This document shows, piece after piece, positions 12,561 through 25,400 of a DNA stretch of 64,000 nucleotides; within the stretch, counting starts at the first letter, position 1, and each line of letters opens with the position of its first letter. Where the stretch lies: the NCBI GenBank assembly GCA_039090855.1, contig CM077034.1:224333331-224397330 (forward strand). Reading direction: 5' to 3'. The notes under the pieces were generated by a model, which searched no databases, was not told the origin of the DNA, and saw only the letters and a program-made list of their open reading frames with translations. The DNA is from Macrothele yani (taxonomy: Eukaryota; Arthropoda; Arachnida; Araneae; Macrothelidae). Position numbers and translations under genes: made by a program.

Positions 12561-15500
12561 ACACCGAAGCGAGGTAGAAGACGCCCTTATTTACTACCGG
12601 GGGTCAGAAGGCTTAACGTGCCCATTCAATGCTCTAGTAGATCAGATCTGATCATATGTACAGGATTTCAGGAAGGGAGTGTCTGACCCGAGGTCTTAAA
12701 CAAGCCTTAGAAATAGGAAGCCAGGAGATTTGGGCTAGAGTGCCCGATAGGAAAGTGACACGGAAGCGAGGTAGAAGACGCCCTTATTTACTACCGGGGG
12801 TCAGAAGGCTTAACGTGCCCATTCAATGCTCTAGTAGATCAGATCAGATCATATGTAGAGGATTTTAGGAAGGGAGTGTCTGACCCCAGGTCTTAAACAA
12901 CCCTTAGAAATAGGAAGCTAGGAGATTTGGGCTAGAGTGCCCGATAGGAAAGTGACACGGAAGCGAGGTAGAAGACGCCCTTATTTACTACCGGGGGTCA
13001 GAAGGCTTAACGTGCCCATTCAATGCTCTAGTAGATCAGATCAGATCATATGTAGAGGATTTTAGGAAGGGAGTGTCTGACCCCAGGTCTTAAACAACCC
13101 TTAGAAATAGGAAGCTAGGAGATTTGGGCTAGAGTGCCCGATAGGAAAGTGACACGGAAGCGAGGTAGAAGACGCCCTTATTTACTACCGGGGGTCAGAA
13201 GGCTTAACGTGCCCATTCAATGCTCTAGTAGATCAGATCAGATCATATGTAGAGGATTTTAGGAAGGGAGTGTCTGACCCCAGGTCTTAAACAACCCTTA
13301 GAAATAGGAAGCTAGGAGATTTGGGCTAGAGTGCCCGATAGGAAAGTGACACGGAAGCGAGGTAGAAGACGCCCTTATTTACTACCGGGGGTCAGAAGGC
13401 TTAACGTGCCCATTCAATGCTCTAGTAGATCAGATCAGATCATATGTAGAGGATTTTAGGAAGGGAGTGTCTGACCCCAGGTCTTAAACAACCCTTAGAA
13501 ATAGGAAGCTAGGAGATTTGGGCTAGAGTGCCCGATAGGAAAGTGACACGGAAGCGAGGTAGAAGACGCCCTTATTTACTACCGGGGGTCAGAAGGCTTA
13601 ACGTGCCCATTCAATGCTCTAGTAGATCAGATCAGATCATATGTAGAGGATTTTAGGAAGGGAGTGTCTGACCCCAGGTCTTAAACAACCCTTAGAAATA
13701 GGAAGCTAGGAGATTTGGGCTAGAGTGCCCGATAGGAAAGTGACACGGAAGCGAGGTAGAAGACGCCCTTATTTACTACCGGGGGTCAGAAGGCTTAACG
13801 TGCCCATTCAATGCTCTAGTAGATCAGATCAGATCATATGTAGAGGATTTTAGGAAGGGAGTGTCTGACCCCAGGTCTTAAACAACCCTTAGAAATAGGA
13901 AGCTAGGAGATTTGGGCTAGAGTGCCCGATAGGAAAGTGACACGGAAGCGAGGTAGAAGACGCCCTTATTTACTACCGGGGGTCAGAAGGCTTAACGTGC
14001 CCATTCAATGCTCTAGTAGATCAGATCAGATCATATGTAGAGGATTTTAGGAAGGGAGTGTCTGACCCCAGGTCTTAAACAACCCTTAGAAATAGGAAGC
14101 TAGGAGATTTGGGCTAGAGTGCCCGATAGGAAAGTGACACGGAAGCGAGGTAGAAGACGCCCTTATTTACTACCGGGGGTCAGAAGGCTTAACGTGCCCA
14201 TTCAATGCTCTAGTAGATCAGATCTGATCATATGTAGAGGATTTTAGGAAGGGAGTGTCTGACCCCAGGTCTTAAACAAGCCTTAGAAATAGGAAGCTAG
14301 GAGATTTGGGCTAGAGTGCCCGATAGGAAAGTGACACGGAAGCGAGGTAGAAGACGCCCTTATTTACTACCGGGGGTCAGAAGGCTTAACGTGCCCATTC
14401 AATGCTCTAGTAGATCAGATCAGATCATATGTAGAGGATTTTAGGAAGGGAGTGTCTGACCCCAGGTCTTAAACAACCCTTAGAAATAGGAAGCTAGGAG
14501 ATTTGGGCTAGAGTGCCCGATAGGAAAGTGACACGGAAGCGAGGTAGAAGACGCCCTTATTTACTACCGGGGGTCAGAAGGCTTAACGTGCCCATTCAAT
14601 GCTCTAGTAGATCAGATCAGATCATATGTAGAGGATTTTAGGAAGGGAGTGTCTGACCCCTGGTCTTAAACAACCCTTAGAAATAGGAAGCTAGGAGATT
14701 TGGGCTAGAGTGCCCGATAGGAAAGTGACACGGAAGCGAGGTAGAAGACGCCCTTATTTACTACCGGGGGTCAGAAGGCTTAACGTGCCCATTCAATGCT
14801 CTAGTAGATCAGATCAGATCATATGTAGAGGATTTTAGGAAGGGAGTGTCTGACCCCAGGTCTTAAACAACCCTTAGAAATAGGAAGCTAGGAGATTTGG
14901 GCTAGAGTGCCCGATAGGAAAGTGACACGGAAGCGAGGTAGAAGACGCCCTTATTTACTACCGGGGGTCAGAAGGCTTAACGTGCCCATTCAATGCTCTA
15001 GTAGATCAGATCAGATCATATGTAGAGGATTTTAGGAAGGGAGTGTCTGACCCCAGGTCTTAAACAACCCTTAGAAATAGGAAGCTAGGAGATTTGGGCT
15101 AGAGTGCCCGATAGGAAAGTGACACGGAAGCGAGGTAGAAGACGCCCTTATTTACTACCGGGGGTCAGAAGGCTTAACGTGCCCATTCAATGCTCTAGTA
15201 GATCAGATCAGATCATATGTAGAGGATTTTAGGAAGGGAGTGTCTGACCCCAGGTCTTAAACAACCCTTAGAAATAGGAAGCTAGGAGATTTGGGCTAGA
15301 GTGCCCGATAGGAAAGTGACACGGAAGCGAGGTAGAAGACGCCCTTATTTACTACCGGGGGTCAGAAGGCTTAACGTGCCCATTCAATGCTCTAGTAGAT
15401 CAGATCTGATCATATGTAGAGGATTTTAGGAAGGGAGTGTCTGACCCCAGGTCTTAAACAACCCTTAGAAATAGGAAGCTAGGAGATTTGGGCTAGAGTG

Positions 15501-18480
15501 CCCGATAGGAAAGTGACACCGAAGCGAGGTAGAAGACGCCCTTATTTACTACCGGGGGTCAGAAGGCTTAACGTGCCCATTCAATGCTCTAGTAGATCAG
15601 ATCTGATCATATGTAGAGGATTTTAGGAAGGGAGTGTCTGACCCCAGGTCTTAAACAAGCCTTAGAAATAGGAAGCCAGGAGATTTGGGCTAGAGTGCCC
15701 GATAGGAAAGTGACACGGAAGCGAGGTAGAAGACGCCCTTATTTACTACCGGGGGTCAGAAGGCTTAACGTGCCCATTCAATGCTCTAGTAGATCAGATC
15801 AGATCATATGTAGAGGATTTTAGGAAGGGAGTGTCTGACCCCAGGTCTTAAACAAGCCTTAGAAATAGGAAGCCAGGAGATTTGGGCTAGAGTGCCCGAT
15901 AGGAAAGTGACACGGAAGCGAGGTAGAAGACGCCCTTATTTACTACCGGGGGTCAGAAGGCTTAACGTGCCCATTCAATGCTCTAGTAGATCAGATCAGA
16001 TCATATGTAGAGGATTTTAGGAAGGGAGTGTCTGACCCCAGGTCTTAAACAACCCTTAGAAATAGGAAGCTAGGAGATTTGGGCTAGAGTGCCCGATAGG
16101 AAAGTGACACGGAAGCGAGGTAGAAGACGCCCTTATTTACTACCGGGGGTCAGAAGGCTTAACGTGCCCATTCAATGCTCTAGTAGATCAGATCAGATCA
16201 TATGTAGAGGATTTTAGGAAGGGAGTGTCTGACCCCAGGTCTTAAACAACCCTTAGAAATAGGAAGCTAGGAGATTTGGGCTAGAGTGCCCGATAGGAAA
16301 GTGACACGGAAGCGAGGTAGAAGACGCCCTTATTTACTACCGGGGGTCAGAAGGCTTAACGTGCCCATTCAATGCTCTAGTAGATCAGATCAGATCATAT
16401 GTAGAGGATTTTAGGAAGGGAGTGTCTGACCCCAGGTCTTAAACAACCCTTAGAAATAGGAAGCTAGGAGATTTGGGCTAGAGTGCCCGATAGGAAAGTG
16501 ACACGGAAGCGAGGTAGAAGACGCCCTTATTTACTACCGGGGGTCAGAAGGCTTAACGTGCCCATTCAATGCTCTAGTAGATCAGATCTGATCATATGTA
16601 GAGGATTTTAGGAAGGGAGTGTCTGACCCCAGGTCTTAAACAACCCTTAGAAATAGGAAGCTAGGAGATTTGGGCTAGAGTGCCCGATAGGAAAGTGACA
16701 CGGAAGCGAGGTAGAAGACGCCCTTATTTACTACCGGGGGTCAGAAGGCTTAACGTGCCCATTCAATGCTCTAGTAGATCAGATCAGATCATATGTAGAG
16801 GATTTTAGGAAGGGAGTGTCTGACCCCAGGTCTTAAACAACCCTTAGAAATAGGAAGCTAGGAGATTTGGGCTAGAGTGCCCGATAGGAAAGTGACACGG
16901 AAGCGAGGTAGAAGACGCCCTTATTTACTACCGGGGGTCAGAAGGCTTAACGTGCCCATTCAATGCTCTAGTAGATCAGATCAGATCATATGTAGAGGAT
17001 TTTAGGAAGGGAGTGTCTGACCCCAGGTCTTAAACAACCCTTAGAAATAGGAAGCTAGGAGATTTGGGCTAGAGTGCCCGATAGGAAAGTGACACGGAAG
17101 CGAGGTAGAAGACGCCCTTATTTACTACCGGGGGTCAGAAGGCTTAACGTGCCCATTCAATGCTCTAGTAGATCAGATCAGATCATATGTAGAGGATTTT
17201 AGGAAGGGAGTGTCTGACCCCAGGTCTTAAACAACCCTTAGAAATAGGAAGCTAGGAGATTTGGGCTAGAGTGCCCGATAGGAAAGTGACACGGAAGCGA
17301 GGTAGAAGACGCCCTTATTTACTACCGGGGGTCAGAAGGCTTAACGTGCCCATTCAATGCTCTAGTAGATCAGATCAGATCATATGTAGAGGATTTTAGG
17401 AAGGGAGTGTCTGACCCCAGGTCTTAAACAACCCTTAGAAATAGGAAGCTAGGAGATTTGGGCTAGAGTGCCCGATAGGAAAGTGACACGGAAGCGAGGT
17501 AGAAGACGCCCTTATTTACTACCGGGGGTCAGAAGGCTTAACGTGCCCATTCAATGCTCTAGTAGATCAGATCAGATCATATGTAGAGGATTTTAGGAAG
17601 GGAGTGTCTGACCCCAGGTCTTAAACAACCCTTAGAAATAGGAAGCTAGGAGATTTGGGCTAGAGTGCCCGATAGGAAAGTGACACGGAAGCGAGGTAGA
17701 AGACGCCCTTATTTACTACCGGGGGTCAGAAGGCTTAACGTGCCCATTCAATGCTCTAGTAGATCAGATCAGATCATATGTAGAGGATTTTAGGAAGGGA
17801 GTGTCTGACCCCAGGTCTTAAACAACCCTTAGAAATAGGAAGCTAGGAGATTTGGGCTAGAGTGCCCGATAGGAAAGTGACACGGAAGCGAGGTAGAAGA
17901 CGCCCTTATTTACTACCGGGGGTCAGAAGGCTTAACGTGCCCATTCAATGCTCTAGTAGATCAGATCAGATCATATGTAGAGGATTTTAGGAAGGGAGTG
18001 TCTGACCCCAGGTCTTAAACAACCCTTAGAAATAGGAAGCTAGGAGATTTGGGCTAGAGTGCCCGATAGGAAAGTGACACCGAAGCGAGGTAGAAGACGC
18101 CCTTATTTACTACCGGGGGTCAGAAGGCTTAACGTGCCCATTCAATGCTCTAGTAGATCAGATCTGATCATATGTAGAGGATTTTAGGAAGGGAGTGTCT
18201 GACCCCAGGTCTTAAACAAGCCTTAGAAATAGGAAGCCAGGAGATTTGGGCTAGAGTGCCCGATAGGAAAGTGACACGGAAGCGAGGTAGAAGACGCCCT
18301 TATTTACTACCGGGGGTCAGAAGGCTTAACGTGCCCATTCAATGCTCTAGTAGATCAGATCAGATCATATGTAGAGGATTTTAGGAAGGGAGTGTCTGAC
18401 CCCAGGTCTTAAACAAGCCTTAGAAATAGGAAGCCAGGAGATTTGGGCTAGAGTGCCCGATAGGAAAGTGACACGGAAGC
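12561..18480. repeat. Segment copied at 15- and 13-monomer lags
   Basis: A rare acaccgaagc variant (consensus acacggaagc) starts at 12561, 15516 and 18077. The lags are 2,955 (15 x 197) and 2,561 (13 x 197). Each copy is followed by a monomer with aacaagcc and gccagg, and the second and third copies are followed by two such monomers. The linked variants show multi-monomer segments moving as blocks, with later gain or loss of whole monomers. Confidence 0.75.
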
Positions 18481-19420
18481 GAGGTAGAAGACGCCCTTAT
18501 TTACTACCGGGGGTCAGAAGGCTTAACGTGCCCATTCAATGCTCTAGTAGATCAGATCAGATCATATGTAGAGGATTTTAGGAAGGGAGTGTCTGACCCC
18601 AGGTCTTAAACAACCCTTAGAAATAGGAAGCTAGGAGATTTGGGCTAGAGTGCCCGATAGGAAAGTGACACGGAAGCGAGGTAGAAGACGCCCTTATTTA
18701 CTACCGGGGGTCAGAAGGCTTAACGTGCCCATTCAATGCTCTAGTAGATCAGATCAGATCATATGTAGAGGATTTTAGGAAGGGAGTGTCTGACCCCAGG
18801 TCTTAAACAACCCTTAGAAATAGGAAGCTAGGAGATTTGGGCTAGAGTGCCCGATAGGAAAGTGACACGGAAGCGAGGTAGAAGACGCCCTTATTTACTA
18901 CCGGGGGTCAGAAGGCTTAACGTGCCCATTCAATGCTCTAGTAGATCAGATCAGATCATATGTAGAGGATTTTAGGAAGGGAGTGTCTGACCCCAGGTCT
19001 TAAACAACCCTTAGAAATAGGAAGCTAGGAGATTTGGGCTAGAGTGCCCGATAGGAAAGTGACACGGAAGCGAGGTAGAAGACGCCCTTATTTACTACCG
19101 GGGGTCAGAAGGCTTAACGTGCCCATTCAATGCTCTAGTAGATCAGATCAGATCATATGTAGAGGATTTTAGGAAGGGAGTGTCTGACCCCAGGTCTTAA
19201 ACAACCCTTAGAAATAGGAAGCTAGGAGATTTGGGCTAGAGTGCCCGATAGGAAAGTGACACGGAAGCGAGGTAGAAGACGCCCTTATTTACTACCGGGG
19301 GTCAGAAGGCTTAACGTGCCCATTCAATGCTCTAGTAGATCAGATCAGATCATATGTAGAGGATTTTAGGAAGGGAGTGTCTGACCCCAGGTCTTAAACA
19401 ACCCTTAGAAATAGGAAGCT

Positions 19421-22400
19421 AGGATATTTGGACTAGAGTGCCCGATAGGAAAGTGACACGGAAGCGAGGTAGAAGACGCCCTTATTTACTACCGGGTGTC
19501 AGAAGGCTTAACGTGCCCATTCAATGCTCTAGTAGATCAGATCAGATCATATGTAGAGGATTTTAGGAAGGGAGTGTCTGACCCCAGGTCTTAAACAACC
19601 CTTAGAAATAGGAAGCTAGGAGATTTGGGCTAGAGTGCCCGATAGGAAAGTGACACGGAAGCGAGGTAGAAGACGCCCTTATTTACTACCGGGGGTCAGA
19701 AGGCTTAACGTGCCCATTCAATGCTCTAGTAGATCAGATCAGATCATATGTAGAGGATTTTAGGAAGGGAGTGTCTGACCCCAGGTCTTAAACAACCCTT
19801 AGAAATAGGAAGCTAGGAGATTTGGGCTAGAGTGCCCGATAGGAAAGTGACACGGAAGCGAGGTAGAAGACGCCCTTATTTACTACCGGGGGTCAGAAGG
19901 CTTAACGTGCCCATTCAATGCTCTAGTAGATCAGATCAGATCATATGTAGAGGATTTTAGGAAGGGAGTGTCTGACCCCAGGTCTTAAACAACCCTTAGA
20001 AATAGGAAGCTAGGAGATTTGGGCTAGAGTGCCCGATAGGAAAGTGACACGGAAGCGAGGTAGAAGACGCCCTTATTTACTACCGGGGGTCAGAAGGCTT
20101 AACGTGCCCATTCAATGCTCTAGTAGATCAGATCAGATCATATGTAGAGGATTTTAGGAAGGGAGTGTCTGACCCCAGGTCTTAAACAACCCTTAGAAAT
20201 AGGAAGCTAGGAGATTTGGGCTAGAGTGCCCGATAGGAAAGTGACACGGAAGCGAGGTAGAAGACGCCCTTATTTACTACCGGGGGTCAGAAGGCTTAAC
20301 GTGCCCATTCAATGCTCTAGTAGATCAGATCAGATCATATGTAGAGGATTTTAGGAAGGGAGTGTCTGACCCCAGGTCTTAAACAACCCTTAGAAATAGG
20401 AAGCTAGGATATTTGGACTAGAGTGCTCGATAGGAAAGTGACACGGAAGCGAGGTAGAAGACGCCCTTATTTACTACCGGGGGTCAGAAGGCTTAACGTG
20501 CCCATTCAATGCTCTAGTAGATCAGATCAGATCATATGTAGAGGATTTTAGGAAGGGAGTGTCTGACCCCAGGTCTTAAACAACCCTTAGAAATAGGAAG
20601 CTAGGAGATTTGGGCTAGAGTGCCCGATAGGAAAGTGACACGGAAGCGAGGTAGAAGACGCCCTTATTTACTACCGGGGGTCAGAAGGCTTAACGTGCCC
20701 ATTCAATGCTCTAGTAGATCAGATCAGATCATATGTAGAGGATTTTAGGAAGGGAGTGTCTGACCCCAGGTCTTAAACAACCCTTAGAAATAGGAAGCTA
20801 GGAGATTTGGGCTAGAGTGCCCGATAGGAAAGTGACACGGAAGCGAGGTAGAAGACGCCCTTATTTACTACCGGGGGTCAGAAGGCTTAACGTGCCCATT
20901 CAATGCTCTAGTAGATCAGATCAGATCATATGTAGAGGATTTTAGGAAGGGAGTGTCTGACCCCAGGTCTTAAACAACCCTTAGAAATAGGAAGCTAGGA
21001 GATTTGGGCTAGAGTGCCCGATAGGAAAGTGACACGGAAGCGAGGTAGAAGACGCCCTTATTTACTACCGGGGGTCAGAAGGCTTAACGTGCCCATTCAA
21101 TGCTCTAGTAGATCAGATCAGATCATATGTAGAGGATTTTAGGAAGGGAGTGTCTGACCCCAGGTCTTAAACAACCCTTAGAAATAGGAAGCTAGGAGAT
21201 TTGGGCTAGAGTGCCCGATAGGAAAGTGACACGGAAGCGAGGTAGAAGACGCCCTTATTTACTACCGGGGGTCAGAAGGCTTAACGTGCCCATTCAATGC
21301 TCTAGTAGATCAGATCAGATCATATGTAGAGGATTTTAGGAAGGGAGTGTCTGACCCCAGGTCTTAAACAACCCTTAGAAATAGGAAGCTAGGATATTTG
21401 GACTAGAGTGCCCGATAGGAAAGTGACACGGAAGCGAGGTAGAAGACGCCCTTATTTACTACCGGGGGTCAGAAGGCTTAACGTGCCCATTCAATGCTCT
21501 AGTAGATCAGATCAGATCATATGTAGAGGATTTTAGGAAGGGAGTGTCTGACCCCAGGTCTTAAACAACCCTTAGAAATAGGAAGCTAGGAGATTTGGGC
21601 TAGAGTGCCCGATAGGAAAGTGACACGGAAGCGAGGTAGAAGACGCCCTTATTTACTACCGGGGGTCAGAAGGCTTAACGTGCCCATTCAATGCTCTAGT
21701 AGATCAGATCAGATCATATGTAGAGGATTTTAGGAAGGGAGTGTCTGACCCCAGGTCTTAAACAACCCTTAGAAATAGGAAGCTAGGAGATTTGGGCTAG
21801 AGTGCCCGATAGGAAAGTGACACGGAAGCGAGGTAGAAGACGCCCTTATTTACTACCGGGGGTCAGAAGGCTTAACGTGCCCATTCAATGCTCTAGTAGA
21901 TCAGATCAGATCATATGTAGAGGATTTTAGGAAGGGAGTGTCTGACCCCAGGTCTTAAACAACCCTTAGAAATAGGAAGCCAGGAGATTTGGGCTAGAGT
22001 GCCCGATAGGAAAGTGACACGGAAGCGAGGTAGAAGACGCCCTTATTTACTACCGGGGGTCAGAAGGCTTAACGTGCCCATTCAATGCTCTAGTAGATCA
22101 GATCAGATCATATGTAGAGGATTTTAGGAAGGGAGTGTCTGACCCCAGGTCTTAAACAACCCTTAGAAATAGGAAGCTAGGAGATTTGGGCTAGAGTGCC
22201 CGATAGGAAAGTGACACGGAAGCGAGGTAGAAGACGCCCTTATTTACTACCGGGGGTCAGAAGGCTTAACGTGCCCATTCAATGCTCTAGTAGATCAGAT
22301 CAGATCATATGTAGAGGATTTTAGGAAGGGAGTGTCTGACCCCAGGTCTTAAACAACCCTTAGAAATAGGAAGCTAGGAGATTTGGGCTAGAGTGCCCGA

Positions 22401-25400
22401 TAGGAAAGTGACACGGAAGCGAGGTAGAAGACGCCCTTATTTACTACCGGGGGTCAGAAGGCTTAACGTGCCCATTCAATGCTCTAGTAGATCAGATCAG
22501 ATCATATGTAGAGGATTTTAGGAAGGGAGTGTCTGACCCCAGGTCTTAAACAACCCTTAGAAATAGGAAGCTAGGAGATTTGGGCTAGAGTGCCCGATAG
22601 GAAAGTGACACGGAAGCGAGGTAGAAGACGCCCTTATTTACTACCGGGGGTCAGAAGGCTTAACGTGCCCATTCAATGCTCTAGTAGATCAGATCAGATC
22701 ATATGTAGAGGATTTTAGGAAGGGAGTGTCTGACCCCAGGTCTTAAACAACCCTTAGAAATAGGAAGCTAGGAGATTTGGGCTAGAGTGCCCGATAGGAA
22801 AGTGACACGGAAGCGAGGTAGAAGACGCCCTTATTTACTACCGGGGGTCAGAAGGCTTAACGTGCCCATTCAATGCTCTAGTAGATCAGATCAGATCATA
22901 TGTAGAGGATTTTAGGAAGGGAGTGTCTGACCCCAGGTCTTAAACAACCCTTAGAAATAGGAAGCTAGGAGATTTGGGCTAGAGTGCCCGATAGGAAAGT
23001 GACACGGAAGCGAGGTAGAAGACGCCCTTATTTACTACCGGGGGTCAGAAGGCTTAACGTGCCCATTCAATGCTCTAGTAGATCAGATCAGATCATATGT
23101 AGAGGATTTTAGGAAGGGAGTGTCTGACCCCAGGTCTTAAACAACCCTTAGAAATAGGAAGCTAGGAGATTTGGGCTAGAGTGCCCGATAGGAAAGTGAC
23201 ACGGAAGCGAGGTAGAAGACGCCCTTATTTACTACCGGGGGTCAGAAGGCTTAACGTGCCCATTCAATGCTCTAGTAGATCAGATCAGATCATATGTAGA
23301 GGATTTTAGGAAGGGAGTGTCTGACCCCAGGTCTTAAACAACCCTTAGAAATAGGAAGCTAGGAGATTTGGGCTAGAGTGCCCGATAGGAAAGTGACACG
23401 GAAGCGAGGTAGAAGACGCCCTTATTTACTACCGGGGGTCAGAAGGCTTAACGTGCCCATTCAATGCTCTAGTAGATCAGATCAGATCATATGTAGAGGA
23501 TTTTAGGAAGGGAGTGTCTGACCCCAGGTCTTAAACAACCCTTAGAAATAGGAAGCTAGGAGATTTGGGCTAGAGTGCCCGATAGGAAAGTGACACGGAA
23601 GCGAGGTAGAAGACGCCCTTATTTACTACCGGGGGTCAGAAGGCTTAACGTGCCCATTCAATGCTCTAGTAGATCAGATCAGATCATATGTAGAGGATTT
23701 TAGGAAGGGAGTGTCTGACCCCAGGTCTTAAACAACCCTTAGAAATAGGAAGCTAGGAGATTTGGGCTAGAGTGCCCGATAGGAAAGTGACACGGAAGCG
23801 AGGTAGAAGACGCCCTTATTTACTACCGGGGGTCAGAAGGCTTAACGTGCCCATTCAATGCTCTAGTAGATCAGATCAGATCATATGTAGAGGATTTTAG
23901 GAAGGGAGTGTCTGACCCCAGGTCTTAAACAACCCTTAGAAATAGGAAGCTAGGAGATTTGGGCTAGAGTGCCCGATAGGAAAGTGACACGGAAGCGAGG
24001 TAGAAGACGCCCTTATTTACTACCGGGGGTCAGAAGGCTTAACGTGCCCATTCAATGCTCTAGTAGATCAGATCTGATCATATGTAGAGGATTTTAGGAA
24101 GGGAGTGTCTGACCCCAGGTCTTAAACAACCCTTAGAAATAGGAAGCTAGGAGATTTGGGCTAGAGTGCCCGATAGGAAAGTGACACGGAAGCGAGGTAG
24201 AAGACGCCCTTATTTACTACCGGGGGTCAGAAGGCTTAACGTGCCCATTCAATGCTCTAGTAGATCAGATCAGATCATATGTAGAGGATTTTAGGAAGGG
24301 AGTGTCTGACCCCAGGTCTTAAACAACCCTTAGAAATAGGAAGCTAGGAGATTTGGGCTAGAGTGCCCGATAGGAAAGTGACACGGAAGCGAGGTAGAAG
24401 ACGCCCTTATTTACTACCGGGGGTCAGAAGGCTTAACGTGCCCATTCAATGCTCTAGTAGATCAGATCAGATCATATGTAGAGGATTTTAGGAAGGGAGT
24501 GTCTGACCCCAGGTCTTAAACAACCCTTAGAAATAGGAAGCTAGGAGATTTGGGCTAGAGTGCCCGATAGGAAAGTGACACGGAAGCGAGGTAGAAGACG
24601 CCCTTATTTACTACCGGGGGTCAGAAGGCTTAACGTGCCCATTCAATGCTCTAGTAGATCAGATCAGATCATATGTAGAGGATTTTAGGAAGGGAGTGTC
24701 TGACCCCAGGTCTTAAACAACCCTTAGAAATAGGAAGCTAGGAGATTTGGGCTAGAGTGCCCGATAGGAAAGTGACACGGAAGCGAGGTAGAAGACGCCC
24801 TTATTTACTACCGGGGGTCAGAAGGCTTAACGTGCCCATTCAATGCTCTAGTAGATCAGATCAGATCATATGTAGAGGATTTTAGGAAGGGAGTGTCTGA
24901 CCCCAGGTCTTAAACAACCCTTAGAAATAGGAAGCTAGGAGATTTGGGCTAGAGTGCCCGATAGGAAAGTGACACGGAAGCGAGGTAGAAGACGCCCTTA
25001 TTTACTACCGGGGGTCAGAAGGCTTAACGTGCCCATTCAATGCTCTAGTAGATCAGATCAGATCATATGTAGAGGATTTTAGGAAGGGAGTGTCTGACCC
25101 CAGGTCTTAAACAACCCTTAGAAATAGGAAGCTAGGAGATTTGGGCTAGAGTGCCCGATAGGAAAGTGACACGGAAGCGAGGTAGAAGACGCCCTTATTT
25201 ACTACCGGGGGTCAGAAGGCTTAACGTGCCCATTCAATGCTCTAGTAGATCAGATCAGATCATATGTAGAGGATTTTAGGAAGGGAGTGTCTGACCCCAG
25301 GTCTTAAACAACCCTTAGAAATAGGAAGCTAGGAGATTTGGGCTAGAGTGCCCGATAGGAAAGTGACACGGAAGCGAGGTAGAAGACGCCCTTATTTACT

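Larger units (their letters stand above)
1..19420. repeat. Variant-rich left part of the 197-bp array
   Basis: Monomers here differ at a small set of recurrent positions rather than at random. Examples are agtcgccc versus agacgccc, gtcagtagg versus gtcagaagg, GATCAGATCA versus GATCAGATCT, aacaagcc with gccagg versus aacaaccc with gctagg, gacccctgg versus gaccccagg, and ggatatttggac with tgctcg versus ggagatttgggc with tgcccg. The same variant combinations recur at exact multiples of 197, which indicates block duplication or conversion of several monomers at a time. These shared variants give natural subfamily labels. Confidence 0.85.
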
